A stretch of 64,000 nt of DNA from Sphingobium sp. TCM1 (GCF_001650725.1 NZ_LXVX01000034.1:248001-312000); one strand, 5' to 3'; counted from the stretch's first letter, positions 1-7,998 are shown. The notes: generated by a model from the letters alone, not told the origin. Program-made: numbers and translations.

Positions 1-346
1 CACTGAGATAGGCGTGGGTGTAGCGGGCCGACGCCTGAATGAGCGGATCGTCGCGGGTCTTCAAATCGAGAAACGCGTCGAGTGCATCGTCGATCAGCGG
101 GTCTGCGAAGGTGTGCAATTGCAGGACCGTCCCGTCGGGGAAGTGGATGTTGAGCAGCCCCTGCAAGGCGCCCTGCACATGAGCGAACATATAGGCGGTG
201 GGGACCAGCTCCCAGGCGTGACCCCAGGTGTCGTCGATGCAGAGGAAAGCCTCGGTCTCCTCGTCCCACGCAACGAGTGGGAGATAGTCCGAGAAGCTGT
301 CGCGCCGCACGGCATTGCGCAGGCGCCCATAGGTGAGGGCGCTCAT
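1..346 (-). CDS. traC: TraC conjugative ATPase, N-terminal part (cut by window edge)
   Basis: The ATG at 346 opens a frame with no stop to base 1, giving the first 115 residues. The product begins MSALTYGRLRNAVRRDSF and continues with YLPLVAWDEETEAFLCIDD, which resembles the N-terminal domain of F-type TraC (VirB4-class) ATPases. TraC powers pilus assembly and sits on the inner face of the secretion channel. The Walker motifs lie beyond the window. Its start overlaps the traV stop by four bases (ATGA), so the two are probably translationally coupled. Identity rests on the N-terminus plus position directly after traV in the usual F-type order. Confidence 0.85.
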   Translation of the reverse strand, partial: MSALTYGRLRNAVRRDSFSDYLPLVAWDEETEAFLCIDDTWGHAWELVPTAYMFAHVQGALQGLLNIHFPDGTVLQLHTFADPLIDDALDAFLDLKTRDDPLIQASARYTHAYLS

Positions 347-981
347 GGCTGCTGCTCTGGTGCCGGCGGCACGATGGCCGGCGCGGGCGGTGCGACAGCC
401 GCCGGGGCGGGATCGCCATCGGGCGCAGCGGTATCGCGGATCTGCCCAAGAATGGGAGCCTGAGACGCGCGATCAGGTGTGGCAACAAACGCGCCGCCCA
501 CGACCCACACAGGCTTGTCTACCACCGAATAGACGTAGCGTGGCATGTACAGCCGGTCCGGACGCTGCCGATCGGCATAGGGCAGGATCAACGTGCGGAC
601 GGTCTGTGCCGGCTTGAGCATCGGCGTGACCGGTGCATCGATCAGACCTTTCAGCTCCCGATAGACGCTGTCTCGATAGCTGCCATAAACGTTATCCGCG
701 CTCCCGCCCCGAGATCGGGAACCCGCTCGGCCGACGACCTGTCCGCGCAGCATGGCCCGGTCGTTCGTCACTTTGGGGTCCGACTTTGATGCGACGCCGG
801 CGACCGCGTCCGCATAGGCCCGATCGGGGTGGATGCATTGGCCGTGATCGCTGTTCTTGCAGTCGAACTTCTCGGAATAAGGCGACATCATCGAACCGAC
901 CGTCGCACATCCGCTCAAGCCCACGAGCAGGCCGAGCGAGAGCAGCAGGCGATGGAGAGACTGATTGGCCAGCGCGGGCAT
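343..981 (-). CDS. traV: TraV, outer-membrane lipoprotein of the F-type secretion channel
   Basis: The product is 212 aa with an N-terminal signal peptide ending in a lipobox (LVGLSGCATVG, lipidated Cys near residue 25). The C-terminus is Pro/Ala-rich. TraV lipoproteins form the outer-membrane core complex with TraK and TraB. I chose the ATG at 981 because AGGAGG lies 6 nt upstream; an in-frame start 12 codons earlier has no such site. The gene lies between traB and traC and overlaps traC by four bases. Two internal Cys (around FDCKNSDHGQC) could form a disulfide, in line with the DsbC gene in the operon. Confidence 0.88.
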   Translation of the reverse strand: MPALANQSLHRLLLSLGLLVGLSGCATVGSMMSPYSEKFDCKNSDHGQCIHPDRAYADAVAGVASKSDPKVTNDRAMLRGQVVGRAGSRSRGGSADNVYGSYRDSVYRELKGLIDAPVTPMLKPAQTVRTLILPYADRQRPDRLYMPRYVYSVVDKPVWVVGGAFVATPDRASQAPILGQIRDTAAPDGDPAPAAVAPPAPAIVPPAPEQQP

Positions 982-1016
982 GGCGGAACCTCCTGTAAGA
1001 TGGCGGGAGCGTCGCA

Positions 1017-2321
1017 TCAGAATTTGCCTCCGATCGACGGCTTGATCTCGAGAGCCAGACCTTCCTGAATGACGACCACGACCTCCTTGGCCGCGCCGAC
1101 TTCGACCACCGGTCCCGCTTGGCGGGCGAGATCGAGATAGAAATCGGTGAGCTTGTCCGATGATTTGGAGAGCCCGCCGGCAACGCCCGACTTGACGGCA
1201 TCGCCCGCGTCCAGACTGCGCACACTGCCAAGCGCGGACGTGGAGAGGCTCCCGAACGTCCCTTCGACCGATTGCGAAATGCCCGCGATCGTGCCGGCAA
1301 TGAACGAGCGCGCGAGCGTCGCGCCGGCGCGGGTCACGACCTTGCCGGACAAACCCTTCTTGCCGTCGGCGTCGACGAAGAAGCCCTTGATCGCCTGGTC
1401 GACGACCGCATGGCTCTCGAAATCGACGCAGGAAATCGAGACGAGCTGGACCTCAACCCGCTCCTTGGCGAGGCTGCCGGTCGCGTTGCCGATGACGAAG
1501 CAGCCGGCCAGATTGGCCTTCACTTCGTTGGGAAGCACGGCCGGCGCCTGAACCCGGGCGATGATCGGCTCAGGGTTACTGGTTGCGTCCCGGCTCGCCA
1601 ACGCGTCGATACCGGTCAGCAGCCGCGCTTTCATGAAACCAGGTGGCAAATAGATCGTCCGCTTCCCTTTTTTTGCTGCGGCCCCGCCGCCAGCGCCTCC
1701 TTCTGGCCCTTGCGTCGCTGTCGCTGCGCCGATCGCACCGACCTGCCGTTCCGTGGGCGGCGCAGGCGGGGCCGGTGGTGCCGCGGGAGCACTGGGCGGC
1801 GCGGGAATTTCGTCGACGGTGCCCTTGGCCTCGGCAGGGGCCGGAGGGTAGGCAGGAGCTTCGCCGGGAAGGGCGGGCGGAAGGTCCCCGTCGGCGCCTC
1901 CGCTTTGGTCGTGGGCAGCGCCGCCGGCCCCCGGAACCACCTTGCCTTCCTCGATCGCGGTTACCCGATCTCCGAGGAGACTCTGTCCGTCGAGGATCTT
2001 CTGGAGATCACCGCGCAGCTTCACCTCAAGGCTGTCGCCGCGAAGGCCCGCGCCCATGTCGAGGTTGGAAGCCTGGGGCGCCTTGGGCGCCTCCTTCTGG
2101 CCGCTGGTGCTTGCGGTGTAGAGGCCGAGGCCGACGAGGGCGATCGTCGATACGACACCCAACTGCTTGGCGCGCAGTTTCTGGTCGGAACTGAGCTTCG
2201 ACCACTGCGCCGGTAGATCGAGCAGAGCCGGGCGCGGGGTATTCACCGTCCCGTCGACGTCGCCGCCCTGACGAGCTGAGGGGCCAGCCTCTCTCTGAGG
2301 GTTCTCGTCGGGCGCGGTCAT
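1017..2321 (-). CDS. traB: TraB, VirB10-like envelope-spanning channel protein
   Basis: The product is 434 aa. A short cytoplasmic N-terminus is followed by one transmembrane helix (about residues 58-68, VVSTIALVGLGLY), a Pro/Ala-rich periplasmic linker (about 130-215) and a C-terminal VirB10/TrbI domain (from about 220; PPGFMKARLLTGIDA, then a long conserved block to the end). VirB10-class proteins bridge inner and outer membranes and gate the channel. The start overlaps the traK stop by four bases (ATGA). Order TraK-TraB-TraV matches F-type systems. Confidence 0.93.
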   Translation of the reverse strand: MTAPDENPQREAGPSARQGGDVDGTVNTPRPALLDLPAQWSKLSSDQKLRAKQLGVVSTIALVGLGLYTASTSGQKEAPKAPQASNLDMGAGLRGDSLEVKLRGDLQKILDGQSLLGDRVTAIEEGKVVPGAGGAAHDQSGGADGDLPPALPGEAPAYPPAPAEAKGTVDEIPAPPSAPAAPPAPPAPPTERQVGAIGAATATQGPEGGAGGGAAAKKGKRTIYLPPGFMKARLLTGIDALASRDATSNPEPIIARVQAPAVLPNEVKANLAGCFVIGNATGSLAKERVEVQLVSISCVDFESHAVVDQAIKGFFVDADGKKGLSGKVVTRAGATLARSFIAGTIAGISQSVEGTFGSLSTSALGSVRSLDAGDAVKSGVAGGLSKSSDKLTDFYLDLARQAGPVVEVGAAKEVVVVIQEGLALEIKPSIGGKF

Positions 2322-3112
2322 GGCTGGACACTCCGGCGCACGACGATCAGCCGAGCGGTCTCATTGGGACCCAAAGTCAGCCGGTCGATCGTGATGGCGA
2401 AGATGTCGGCCCCAAGCGCGGTATCGAGGAAGTCGCGTTCGTCGAGCGTGATCGCGACACTGGTGCGAACCAGGTATTCACTGACCGAAAGCCCAGCACC
2501 CTCGACCTCGAGACGCCGCCGTTCACTGAGCGACGCCGTCGGAAGGTCGGCAAGGGCGAGCCTGTCGCGCGAAGGCGCGACCTCGGAGAACGACGCGGGC
2601 ACCCGGTCCTGCAGGATCGCAAGCGCAATCCCGACTGCCCGCTCTTCCTCCACCAGCGGTCCCAGAAGCGCCTCATTAGCGCGCGCGCGCTGTGCACCGC
2701 CCGGGACCAGTGTCACCGTCTGGGCCGGAATGTCTGCGGGCTCGGCGTAGAGCGGATAGATAGCGCCGTTGCACGAGACGAAGAATTCGGACGGCGTCGT
2801 CACATAGGTGCGCGTCTTCGTGCCACCTGGCGCCATCCCCGGATCTTCGGTTTCGAGGACGAGGAACTTGATCCAGGCATCCGAGCCGCCGCGTTCGACA
2901 GCGAGGCCTTTCTCGGCCGAGAATTTGACGTCGTCGATGTCGCCGCCGACGCACACGATATGATTGACGTCGCGGTTGGAGAGCCGGATGCGACTCGTCT
3001 GGTCGGGCAGCGCCGCAACCGACTGGGCGAAGGCAGGCATGGAGGCGGGGAGGGACGCGACAAACGCCCCGGCGAGGCAGGCGAGCCTCGCGCGGTTACC
3101 GGACATCGGCAC
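2318..3112 (-). CDS. traK: TraK, VirB9-like secretin of the outer-membrane core
   Basis: The product is 264 aa with a signal peptide (cleavage likely after PAFA-Q, near residue 29), followed by a TraK-type beta-rich domain (SRIRLSNRDVNHIVCVGGDI). TraK binds TraV and TraB to make the outer-membrane ring. GTG at 3112 is the better start: AGGAGGAG ends 7 nt upstream, whereas the ATG at 3106 is 13 nt from it. The gene overlaps the end of traE, another sign of tight coupling. Confidence 0.88.
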   Translation of the reverse strand: MPMSGNRARLACLAGAFVASLPASMPAFAQSVAALPDQTSRIRLSNRDVNHIVCVGGDIDDVKFSAEKGLAVERGGSDAWIKFLVLETEDPGMAPGGTKTRTYVTTPSEFFVSCNGAIYPLYAEPADIPAQTVTLVPGGAQRARANEALLGPLVEEERAVGIALAILQDRVPASFSEVAPSRDRLALADLPTASLSERRRLEVEGAGLSVSEYLVRTSVAITLDERDFLDTALGADIFAITIDRLTLGPNETARLIVVRRSVQP

Positions 3113-3731
3113 TGAAGTTCTCCTCCTGGAGGGCGGTCAGCCAGAAACGGCCGTTCTCGAGCGCGTAGCGAATGCGCAGATTGCCTCGGAATTTGCGGAT
3201 CACGCCGCCGATCACGCGGACTTTTTCGACAGGGACGAGGATTTCGCTGCCCGTCCAGGTGACGGGCTGGTCGCCGCGGATATAGGTCGCGATCGAGAGC
3301 GTCGGATTGTTGCCGAGCTCGTCGAGCAGTCGGTTCAGGCTGTCGCGCAGGCCGTTGTACGCGCTGGGATGCGCGATCCGCAGCAGCTCCTGGAACTGCC
3401 GGTCCGCCGAATAAGCGGAATAGGTGCCGGCGAGACCGACGATGTTGAAGGTAATCGAGCGGAGATAACTCTCCGACGGCTTGTTCCCCGTCACATAGAG
3501 GTCGCCGTCCGCGCCGAAGGGCACGACCACGGTGCGCGTGTTCTGGTTCGACGTATAGATGAGAGTGCCGAGCACCGCAGTGATACCGAACAAGCCGGCG
3601 ATCGCCACCTTGAGCAACCGATTCTCTTCGAACAGGTTGGCCGATCCCTGCAAATAGCGATGCAGGTGCCAGCTCGGGCGAGTGTCGCCGATCATGTCGG
3701 CCGCTGCCTTGCGTCGGAACGGATGTGCCAT
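3096..3731 (-). CDS. traE: TraE, VirB8-like inner-membrane assembly factor
   Basis: The product is 211 aa. A short N-terminal cytoplasmic segment precedes a transmembrane helix near residues 41-60 (LLKVAIAGLFGITAVLGTLIYTS) and a periplasmic VirB8-like domain. TraE is needed for assembly of the conjugative pore. It follows traL after a 5-nt gap and overlaps traK by 17 nt. Length and order fit the family. Confidence 0.9.
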   Translation of the reverse strand: MAHPFRRKAAADMIGDTRPSWHLHRYLQGSANLFEENRLLKVAIAGLFGITAVLGTLIYTSNQNTRTVVVPFGADGDLYVTGNKPSESYLRSITFNIVGLAGTYSAYSADRQFQELLRIAHPSAYNGLRDSLNRLLDELGNNPTLSIATYIRGDQPVTWTGSEILVPVEKVRVIGGVIRKFRGNLRIRYALENGRFWLTALQEENFSADVR

Positions 3732-3736
3732 CTCGC

Positions 3737-4003
3737 CTACTCGAAGAAGCGGGTCTGGGTGGGACCCGGATAGTTGCGGAAGCGGGCAAGGCCCCAGCGC
3801 CAGGCCAGGTGCGGGATGAACCCGCGCGGCTTTGTCCGCTTCCAGGGAATGAAGAGGAGAAGAGCGCCGAGGAGCGACCAGCCGATGATCCCGCCGACGA
3901 TGACCGCGACGAAGATCACGCTCATCACGACAATGAACTCCTGACTGTCGAACCAGAGGATCTGGACCGGCCGGTGCAGGAACTGCGGAAGTCGTTCGTC
4001 CAC
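3737..4003 (-). CDS. traL: TraL, small inner-membrane pilus-assembly protein
   Basis: The product is 88 aa with two hydrophobic segments (about residues 24-55, EFIVVMSVIFVAVIVGGIIGWSLLGALLLFIPW) and a basic C-terminus, as in TraL (VirB3-like) proteins. It probably helps TraC and the pilin assemble at the inner membrane. It lies between traA and traE as in other F-type operons. Confidence 0.87.
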   Translation of the reverse strand: MDERLPQFLHRPVQILWFDSQEFIVVMSVIFVAVIVGGIIGWSLLGALLLFIPWKRTKPRGFIPHLAWRWGLARFRNYPGPTQTRFFE

Positions 4004-4021
4004 GCCCTTCTCCCTTGCTTC

Positions 4022-4041
4022 ACCACGCTGCTGAGCGTGGT
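4022..4041 (-). other. Perfect hairpin between traA and traL
   Basis: ACCACGCT and AGCGTGGT form an 8-bp stem with a 4-nt loop in the 107-nt traA-traL gap. No T-run follows on either strand, so it is not a classical terminator. By analogy with pilin operons it could protect an abundant traA mRNA end or cause partial attenuation; that role is inference. Confidence 0.4.
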
Positions 4042-4110
4042 TATCGGAAGGCGACCATCACCTTCCGTTCCGGCGGACGGGCGCCGGCGGACCGGCCACC
4101 CGTCCTGTCT

Positions 4111-4428
4111 TCAGATCAGCATGCCGAAGGTCTGGAGGATCGAATCCGCCTTGATGAGGCAGACCGCCGCCACGATCGTCGGGATGCCGATCATGATGTT
4201 CGAGAAGAGCCGCGAGACGCCGAACAGGAAGGCGGCGACGCCGCCCACGAAGCCGAGCGGTCCCTTCACGCCCTGGTTCACGACGATGTCGTAGATGTCG
4301 TAACCAAGGTCGCCAGCGGCCGGCGCCTGGAAGGCGTAGGCGACGCTCGTGCCAGCGATCGCGGCCAGAAGGAAAAGGACGGCCGCGTCGATCGTGCGGA
4401 ACGTCCTTCCCCGAAGCAAAGTGAGCAT
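4111..4428 (-). CDS. traA: TraA, F-type conjugative pilin precursor
   Basis: The product is 105 aa with a long leader (MLTLLRGRTFRTIDAAVLFLLAAIAGTSVAYA), then a short mature part with two hydrophobic helices, the usual architecture of F-type pilins. The signal cleavage is likely near AYA-F. The ATG at 4428 has AAGGAG 9 nt upstream. The frame is open further upstream, but that part does not look like a pilin leader. Position before traL supports the call. A 187-nt gap separates it from the DsbC gene, so it may have its own promoter. Confidence 0.82.
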   Translation of the reverse strand: MLTLLRGRTFRTIDAAVLFLLAAIAGTSVAYAFQAPAAGDLGYDIYDIVVNQGVKGPLGFVGGVAAFLFGVSRLFSNIMIGIPTIVAAVCLIKADSILQTFGMLI

Positions 4429-4615
4429 ATTCAGTCTCCTTATGGTCACCAGAGCCGTCCAGATCATGCTTGCCGGTACCGATCGGTGGTCGTGTCCGGC
4501 CGGCGGCTTCGCTGGACGGCCCCTGGAGGCGCGCTGCCGCCGGCATCCCGGTCCTCGCCGGCACGGCGACCGCCGCGCTCGTGCGAGATCCGCCAAAGTC
4601 GTAGGGGCCGACCCT

Positions 4616-5380
4616 TCAGGGGCTGGGCTTGGGTTTCCGGCTTTCGGTCTCGAGAAAGGCTTCGAGTTCGGCCTGCTGGAAACCCGAAACGAGTTTGCCG
4701 TCGACGAAGAGTGTCGGCGTGCCCGAGATGCCCATCTTGCGGACGGTCTCGGCGTCGCGAGCGACCTTCTCGGCGCCGGGACGGCATTTGTGCAGCGCGG
4801 CAGGCTGAGCACCGGAGTAGACGGATTTGAAGGCCGCCTGCTGATCCGAGGAGCAGAGGATATGCTCGGCCTTTGCCGCCGCCTGCGGGTGAATACCGCT
4901 CACGAAGTAGACGAGACGCTGGACCGGTTTCCCCTCGGCTTCCTTGGTCAGCCAGAAGCGTTCGAGCGCCTGGCAATAGGGACAGTCGGGATCGGTGAAC
5001 TCGATGACCTTGGGCGCGCCCGCAGGCCCTATCACAAGGGCCTCTGCGGGATTGATCGCGCCCAGTCGCTTCCTTGCGCCCGCATCCTGCGCCAGAGCCG
5101 TCAGGTTGACACCGTTTTTGTCGTAGATCGCCGCGAAGAGGAGATGCTGGCTCTCCGGCGCGAAATAGATGACTCGTCCACCCGCAATAGCCTGATATAT
5201 TGGACCGCTGACGGGCGCCGGACCGAAGTCCTCGAAGGTCAGATTGGTGAAGGTCTGGCGCAGTTGACGCTGAGCCTCCGCGGCCGCCGCCGTGAGCGGC
5301 TCGGCGCTGGCTTCTTGCGCATGGGCGGGGGCCGATGCGCAAAGTAGCGCAGCCAGGATCAGTTTACCGCTGCGCGACAT
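4616..5380 (-). CDS. dsbC: DsbC-like thiol:disulfide isomerase of the transfer operon
   Basis: The product is 254 aa with a signal peptide (SAPAHA-Q near residue 22), an N-terminal dimerisation-like part and a C-terminal thioredoxin fold with the active site DPDCPYCQ (CPYC) and the cis-Pro region GISGTPTLFV. Periplasmic DsbC-type isomerases are common in F-type operons, where they mature Cys-rich Tra proteins. The start at 5380 has GGAG upstream and overlaps the previous gene by 17 nt. Confidence 0.88.
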   Translation of the reverse strand: MSRSGKLILAALLCASAPAHAQEASAEPLTAAAAEAQRQLRQTFTNLTFEDFGPAPVSGPIYQAIAGGRVIYFAPESQHLLFAAIYDKNGVNLTALAQDAGARKRLGAINPAEALVIGPAGAPKVIEFTDPDCPYCQALERFWLTKEAEGKPVQRLVYFVSGIHPQAAAKAEHILCSSDQQAAFKSVYSGAQPAALHKCRPGAEKVARDAETVRKMGISGTPTLFVDGKLVSGFQQAELEAFLETESRKPKPSP

Positions 5381-5681
5381 CGGATGACTCCGGACGAACG
5401 AGGGAGGTGCGCGCGAAAATTCGCCTGTCGAGAGTGAGCGAGCTTCCGAGTTTGATCGCCGCCGGCAGTGGCAACGGTGCCGCTGCAAGGGGAGGCGGGA
5501 CAGAGTTCGTCTTCTCGCGGATCGAGAAGCCCGCCTCGCTCTGGACGACCGCGAGCTCAGCGGTGCGGGCGCAAGGGTAGCCTTCCGCGTCGGGACGATA
5601 GCTTTGGGCGCTGGCGGGGTTGGCGCCGATGACCAGCAGAAGTGCTCCTGCAAGCATGGGCGGGGAGCATGGAAAGTCCAT
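5364..5681 (-). CDS. Small secreted protein at the head of the transfer operon
   Basis: The product is 105 aa with a clear signal peptide (cleavage near NPASA-Q, residue 25). The mature part has one Cys and a Pro/Ala-rich middle; I do not recognise a family. ATG 5681 follows GAGGAG. It overlaps the DsbC gene, so it is translated with it and likely acts in the periplasm during channel assembly (inferred from position only). Confidence 0.6.
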   Translation of the reverse strand: MDFPCSPPMLAGALLLVIGANPASAQSYRPDAEGYPCARTAELAVVQSEAGFSIREKTNSVPPPLAAAPLPLPAAIKLGSSLTLDRRIFARTSLVRPESSDVAQR

Positions 5682-6026
5682 GGCACGCGTCTCCTCGTGG
5701 CGCCGCAAGGCGCTCGGGTGTGGGGTTTGGCTAGTCCGGGCGGCGGAGCTGGAGCTTAGGCTCGTGGTCTCCGCCGATCCGGTGCGTCCTAAGCAATGAC
5801 CATCACGAAAGTCTGCCGCAATAGGCAGGGCACTGAAGTGCCGAAGCGGCGAAACAAAGCATAAGAGGAGCAGAATCGGTCAGTGGAGATGACAAGCGCG
5901 CCGAAGAACAGCTTTCGGCACAAGCGGCATTATAATGCCGCTTGTGCCTCGCTTCGTCGTGGAAATGCACCTGTTCGGGAACGCGAACGGGTGTTCGAGC
6001 GCTAGTTTTGGCATGGGAAGAGAGCG
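5682..6026. promoter_or_regulatory. Divergent intergenic region between transfer operon and cargo
   Basis: This 345-nt stretch lies between the leftward transfer operon and the rightward 149-aa gene, and must hold promoters for at least one of them. I see no convincing gene in it. Its main structure is a perfect 32-bp palindrome at 5917-5948 (listed separately). The cargo boundary probably lies here, since the sequence to the right is less GC-rich. Confidence 0.5.
5917..5948. promoter_or_regulatory. Perfect 32-bp palindrome, candidate operator
   Basis: GGCACAAGCGGCATTA is followed without any spacer by its exact reverse complement, giving two 16-nt arms. Palindromes of this length without a loop suit binding of a dimeric regulator. 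It sits about 240 nt upstream of the transfer-operon start (5681) and 79 nt upstream of the 149-aa gene. Which protein binds is unknown; the XRE-type or GntR-type product at 6.6-7.6 kb are candidates. Confidence 0.5.
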
Positions 6027-6476
6027 ATGGGTCGAGCACGACGCAGCTTTAAGCTCCGGCTTTCACCGGCCGGATTGGACGTTCTGATCGATTCCCATTG
6101 CCATCTGATTCGCGTCACGCGGTCGCTTATCGCCTGGGGAACCACGCTCCACGTCGCGATCGAGTATCTGAACAGCATGCCCACCGATGAGATCATCGAT
6201 CAACTGAGCGGGCAGGAGGTGAGTTGGCTCGGGGGAGGACAGGAGCACCACGTCGGAGCCTCGTGTCAGCTGTGGGATATCGCAACCAGCATCACCGAGC
6301 GTATCCAGCAGGACTCGCCTGAGGCGAGGCAACCCACTTTGGGCACAATCTACATCGTGGCGCTCCTGCAGGTCACAAAAGCGGACCAGCGTGCATTGCT
6401 GCGCGCTTTTGATCGCGCACTGCAATCGGGAGCAAGAACACCGGCCTCACGCGATGCCAATGATCTTGTTGGGTAA
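6027..6476 (+). CDS. Hypothetical protein, 149 aa
   Basis: The ATG at 6027 follows a purine-rich GGAAGAGAG site. The product has no signal peptide or membrane segment and no family I recognise. It begins with a basic stretch (MGRARRSFKLRL) and has acidic, helix-like stretches (PTDEIIDQLSGQEVSWL). It lies directly upstream of two regulator genes in the same orientation, so it may be part of the regulatory set, but that is only positional. Overlapping minus-strand frames are less likely. Confidence 0.45.
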   Translation: MGRARRSFKLRLSPAGLDVLIDSHCHLIRVTRSLIAWGTTLHVAIEYLNSMPTDEIIDQLSGQEVSWLGGGQEHHVGASCQLWDIATSITERIQQDSPEARQPTLGTIYIVALLQVTKADQRALLRAFDRALQSGARTPASRDANDLVG

Positions 6477-6587
6477 ATCCCGACAAGTTGGCCGAGGTTC
6501 TGTTTGACAGTGGTGGTAAGTACACCTTAGCCTCAAAACCAATGGAATTGCCTTGGCGGGCGGTATCTCCCGTAAGGAGACACGGAT

Positions 6588-7007
6588 ATGTCGCATCAAT
6601 TGGCGACTTCCGTTGCTGAAAGTCCGATCCTGTATGTCAAGGTACTGTCAGGGCGGCAAATAGAAGAGGCACGGAAGAAGCGGCGCCTGACGCAGCGCGA
6701 TCTGGCGCGCGAGCTTGGCATGGGAGTGCGCTGGCTTCGCGAGATCGAAGCCGGTAACCCACGCTCTCGGCTCGATGACCATCTGGCTTGCGCCCATCGG
6801 CTAGAGCTGTCGACGGGCCATATCCTCATCCCACTCCTCTTCGCGGGGCAGAAGATGTGCTTTCCGAGGCAGCTCGCGATGGGCGACCTTAGCGATCTCG
6901 AGCGACTGTGCATCGAGATGATTGCGCAGCGAAATCTGGATCACCTGACTCAAGCTCTGACCCCGGCCTGGACGAGCCCCCCGGTCTCGGCAGGAACGGG
7001 GCTATGA
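6588..7007 (+). CDS. XRE-family helix-turn-helix regulator
   Basis: The product is 139 aa with a Cro/CI-type helix-turn-helix at about residues 20-60 (SGRQIEEARKKRRLTQRDL, then ARELGMGVRWLREIEAG). The C-terminal part may sense or dimerise. The start has TAAGGAG upstream. Its stop overlaps the start of the GntR-type gene by four bases (ATGA), so the two are co-translated. Location between the transfer operon and the lasso precursor suggests control of one or both. Confidence 0.75.
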   Translation: MSHQLATSVAESPILYVKVLSGRQIEEARKKRRLTQRDLARELGMGVRWLREIEAGNPRSRLDDHLACAHRLELSTGHILIPLLFAGQKMCFPRQLAMGDLSDLERLCIEMIAQRNLDHLTQALTPAWTSPPVSAGTGL

Positions 7008-7639
7008 TGTCGGCAATGGACCCCCCATTGCAGGAGCGTGTCTATCTCGGGCTGAAGGCCGACTTCCTGGCCGGCCACTTTGTCCCGGGCAAACGGATTG
7101 ATATCCAGGACCTCGCCAACCGGCATCATTCCAGCAAGACCCCCGTTCGCGAGGCCGCTTTCATCTTCGTCGGTGAGGGACTGTTCATGCACCATGCGGA
7201 TGGGGGATTCCTGGTTCCGATCCTCGAACCTCTTGAGCTCATAGAGCTTCTCAGGTGGCACATGCAGCTGATAATGGCGTGTATGTCCGGTCTGAGAGAG
7301 CCCGCGCTGCGACGTGCCCTTCAGCGATACTCAAATATAGCCGAGGAACCCTCCGCGGTCACATTGGCGTCTCGGACAATGGAGATTTTCACATCCTTGG
7401 CCGATGCAGCGGGAAATAACCAAGCATCAGTCCATGTCCGGCGTTTGAACGAGCGGCTTCACTATACGAGAATTGCAGACGCGAGCGAACCGGAGGCTGC
7501 CAAAAGGGAAATTTTGATTCTGACCAACTCTGAGGTAGCCGATCTCCGAAGAGCTTTGCGAAGAAGAATAGAAGCATACCACCTGAGGAAAATTTGCCGT
7601 CAACGACATATCATCCAGACGGGGCGCGCGTCGGCATAA
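7004..7639 (+). CDS. GntR/FadR-type winged-helix regulator
   Basis: The product is 211 aa. The N-terminal winged helix is typical of GntR proteins (LQERVYLGLKADFLAGHF, then GKRIDIQDLANRHHSSKTPVREAAF). The C-terminal helical part is degenerate relative to FCD effector domains, so the ligand is unclear. It is coupled to the XRE gene by an ATGA overlap. It ends 179 nt before the lasso precursor and is the nearest candidate regulator of that gene. Confidence 0.72.
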   Translation: MMSAMDPPLQERVYLGLKADFLAGHFVPGKRIDIQDLANRHHSSKTPVREAAFIFVGEGLFMHHADGGFLVPILEPLELIELLRWHMQLIMACMSGLREPALRRALQRYSNIAEEPSAVTLASRTMEIFTSLADAAGNNQASVHVRRLNERLHYTRIADASEPEAAKREILILTNSEVADLRRALRRRIEAYHLRKICRQRHIIQTGRASA

Positions 7640-7818
7640 ATCAATAAGTTCAATCAGTTAACACAAAGTCCGACACGTCGGCTGTTCGCGAACGACCGCT
7701 CCGCCGTCATCCGCAGAATATCGCGCCAGCCTGTCGAGATATATTCGCGCCATCCGAAGCAGGAAGGGCACTACTCTTCATCGCCGCCATTCGCGCGGCA
7801 GTTGATGAGGAGTGTGTC
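7640..7818 (+). promoter_or_regulatory. Leader region of the lasso precursor gene
   Basis: This region is the only place for a dedicated promoter of the precursor. It contains two short palindromes, CCGACACGTCGG (7670-7681) and TTCGCGAA (7685-7692), which could be operator halves. A GAGGAG ribosome binding site lies at about 7807-7812, 6 nt before the ATG. I could not assign -35/-10 boxes with confidence. Confidence 0.4.
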
Positions 7819-7959
7819 ATGGAACGGAAAGAAGATCGCAACTTCGACGACGAGATCGACCTCGGCTCGATCGCCGCCGAAACCAAGGGCTCGCCGCTGG
7901 TGGGCGAACCCGACGAGATCCAACTCGCCAAGCCGGGAATCGGCATTTCCGAGGACTGA
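7819..7959 (+). CDS. Lasso peptide precursor (A protein), astexin-like core
   Basis: The product is 46 aa. The leader (residues 1-23) ends DLGSIAAETK, with the Thr at position -2 that lasso enzymes require. The predicted core is 23 aa, starting GSPLVGEPD and ending GIGISED. Gly1 would form an isopeptide bond with an acidic side chain. Asp9 (9-residue ring) is favoured because astexin-1 has the same spacing (GLSQGVEPD, ring at Asp9); Glu7 is the alternative. No Cys is present, so this is a class II lasso peptide. GAGGAG lies 6 nt upstream. The gene stands first, ahead of B and C genes, and is followed by a hairpin. I do not recall this core among described lasso peptides; it was not searched. 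Confidence 0.9.
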   Translation: MERKEDRNFDDEIDLGSIAAETKGSPLVGEPDEIQLAKPGIGISED

Positions 7960-7968
7960 TTCATTGCG

Positions 7969-7998
7969 GGTGCGCGCCGATCGGCGCGCACCTTTTTT
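7969..7998 (+). terminator. Hairpin plus T-run between lasso precursor and processing genes
   Basis: GGTGCGCGCCGA and TCGGCGCGCACC form a perfect, loop-less-looking 12-bp inverted repeat directly followed by TTTTTT. It lies 10 nt after the precursor stop and 13 nt before the B gene. It should act as a partial terminator so that much more precursor than enzyme mRNA is made, and may stabilise the precursor message. A similar hairpin after the precursor gene is known in proteobacterial lasso loci. Confidence 0.85.

Noticed and set aside
5803..6039. Minus-strand frame of 78 codons in the divergent gap
   Set aside because: It spans the perfect palindrome, has no ribosome site and a low-complexity, Cys/Ser-rich product.
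6063..6425. Minus-strand frame opposite the 149-aa gene
   Set aside because: The plus-strand frame has a better start site and lies in line with the downstream regulators.
6504..6532. TTGACA box before the XRE gene as a sigma-70 promoter
   Set aside because: The -35 box is perfect, but the sequence 17 nt later (TTAGCC) is a poor -10, so the promoter is not supported.
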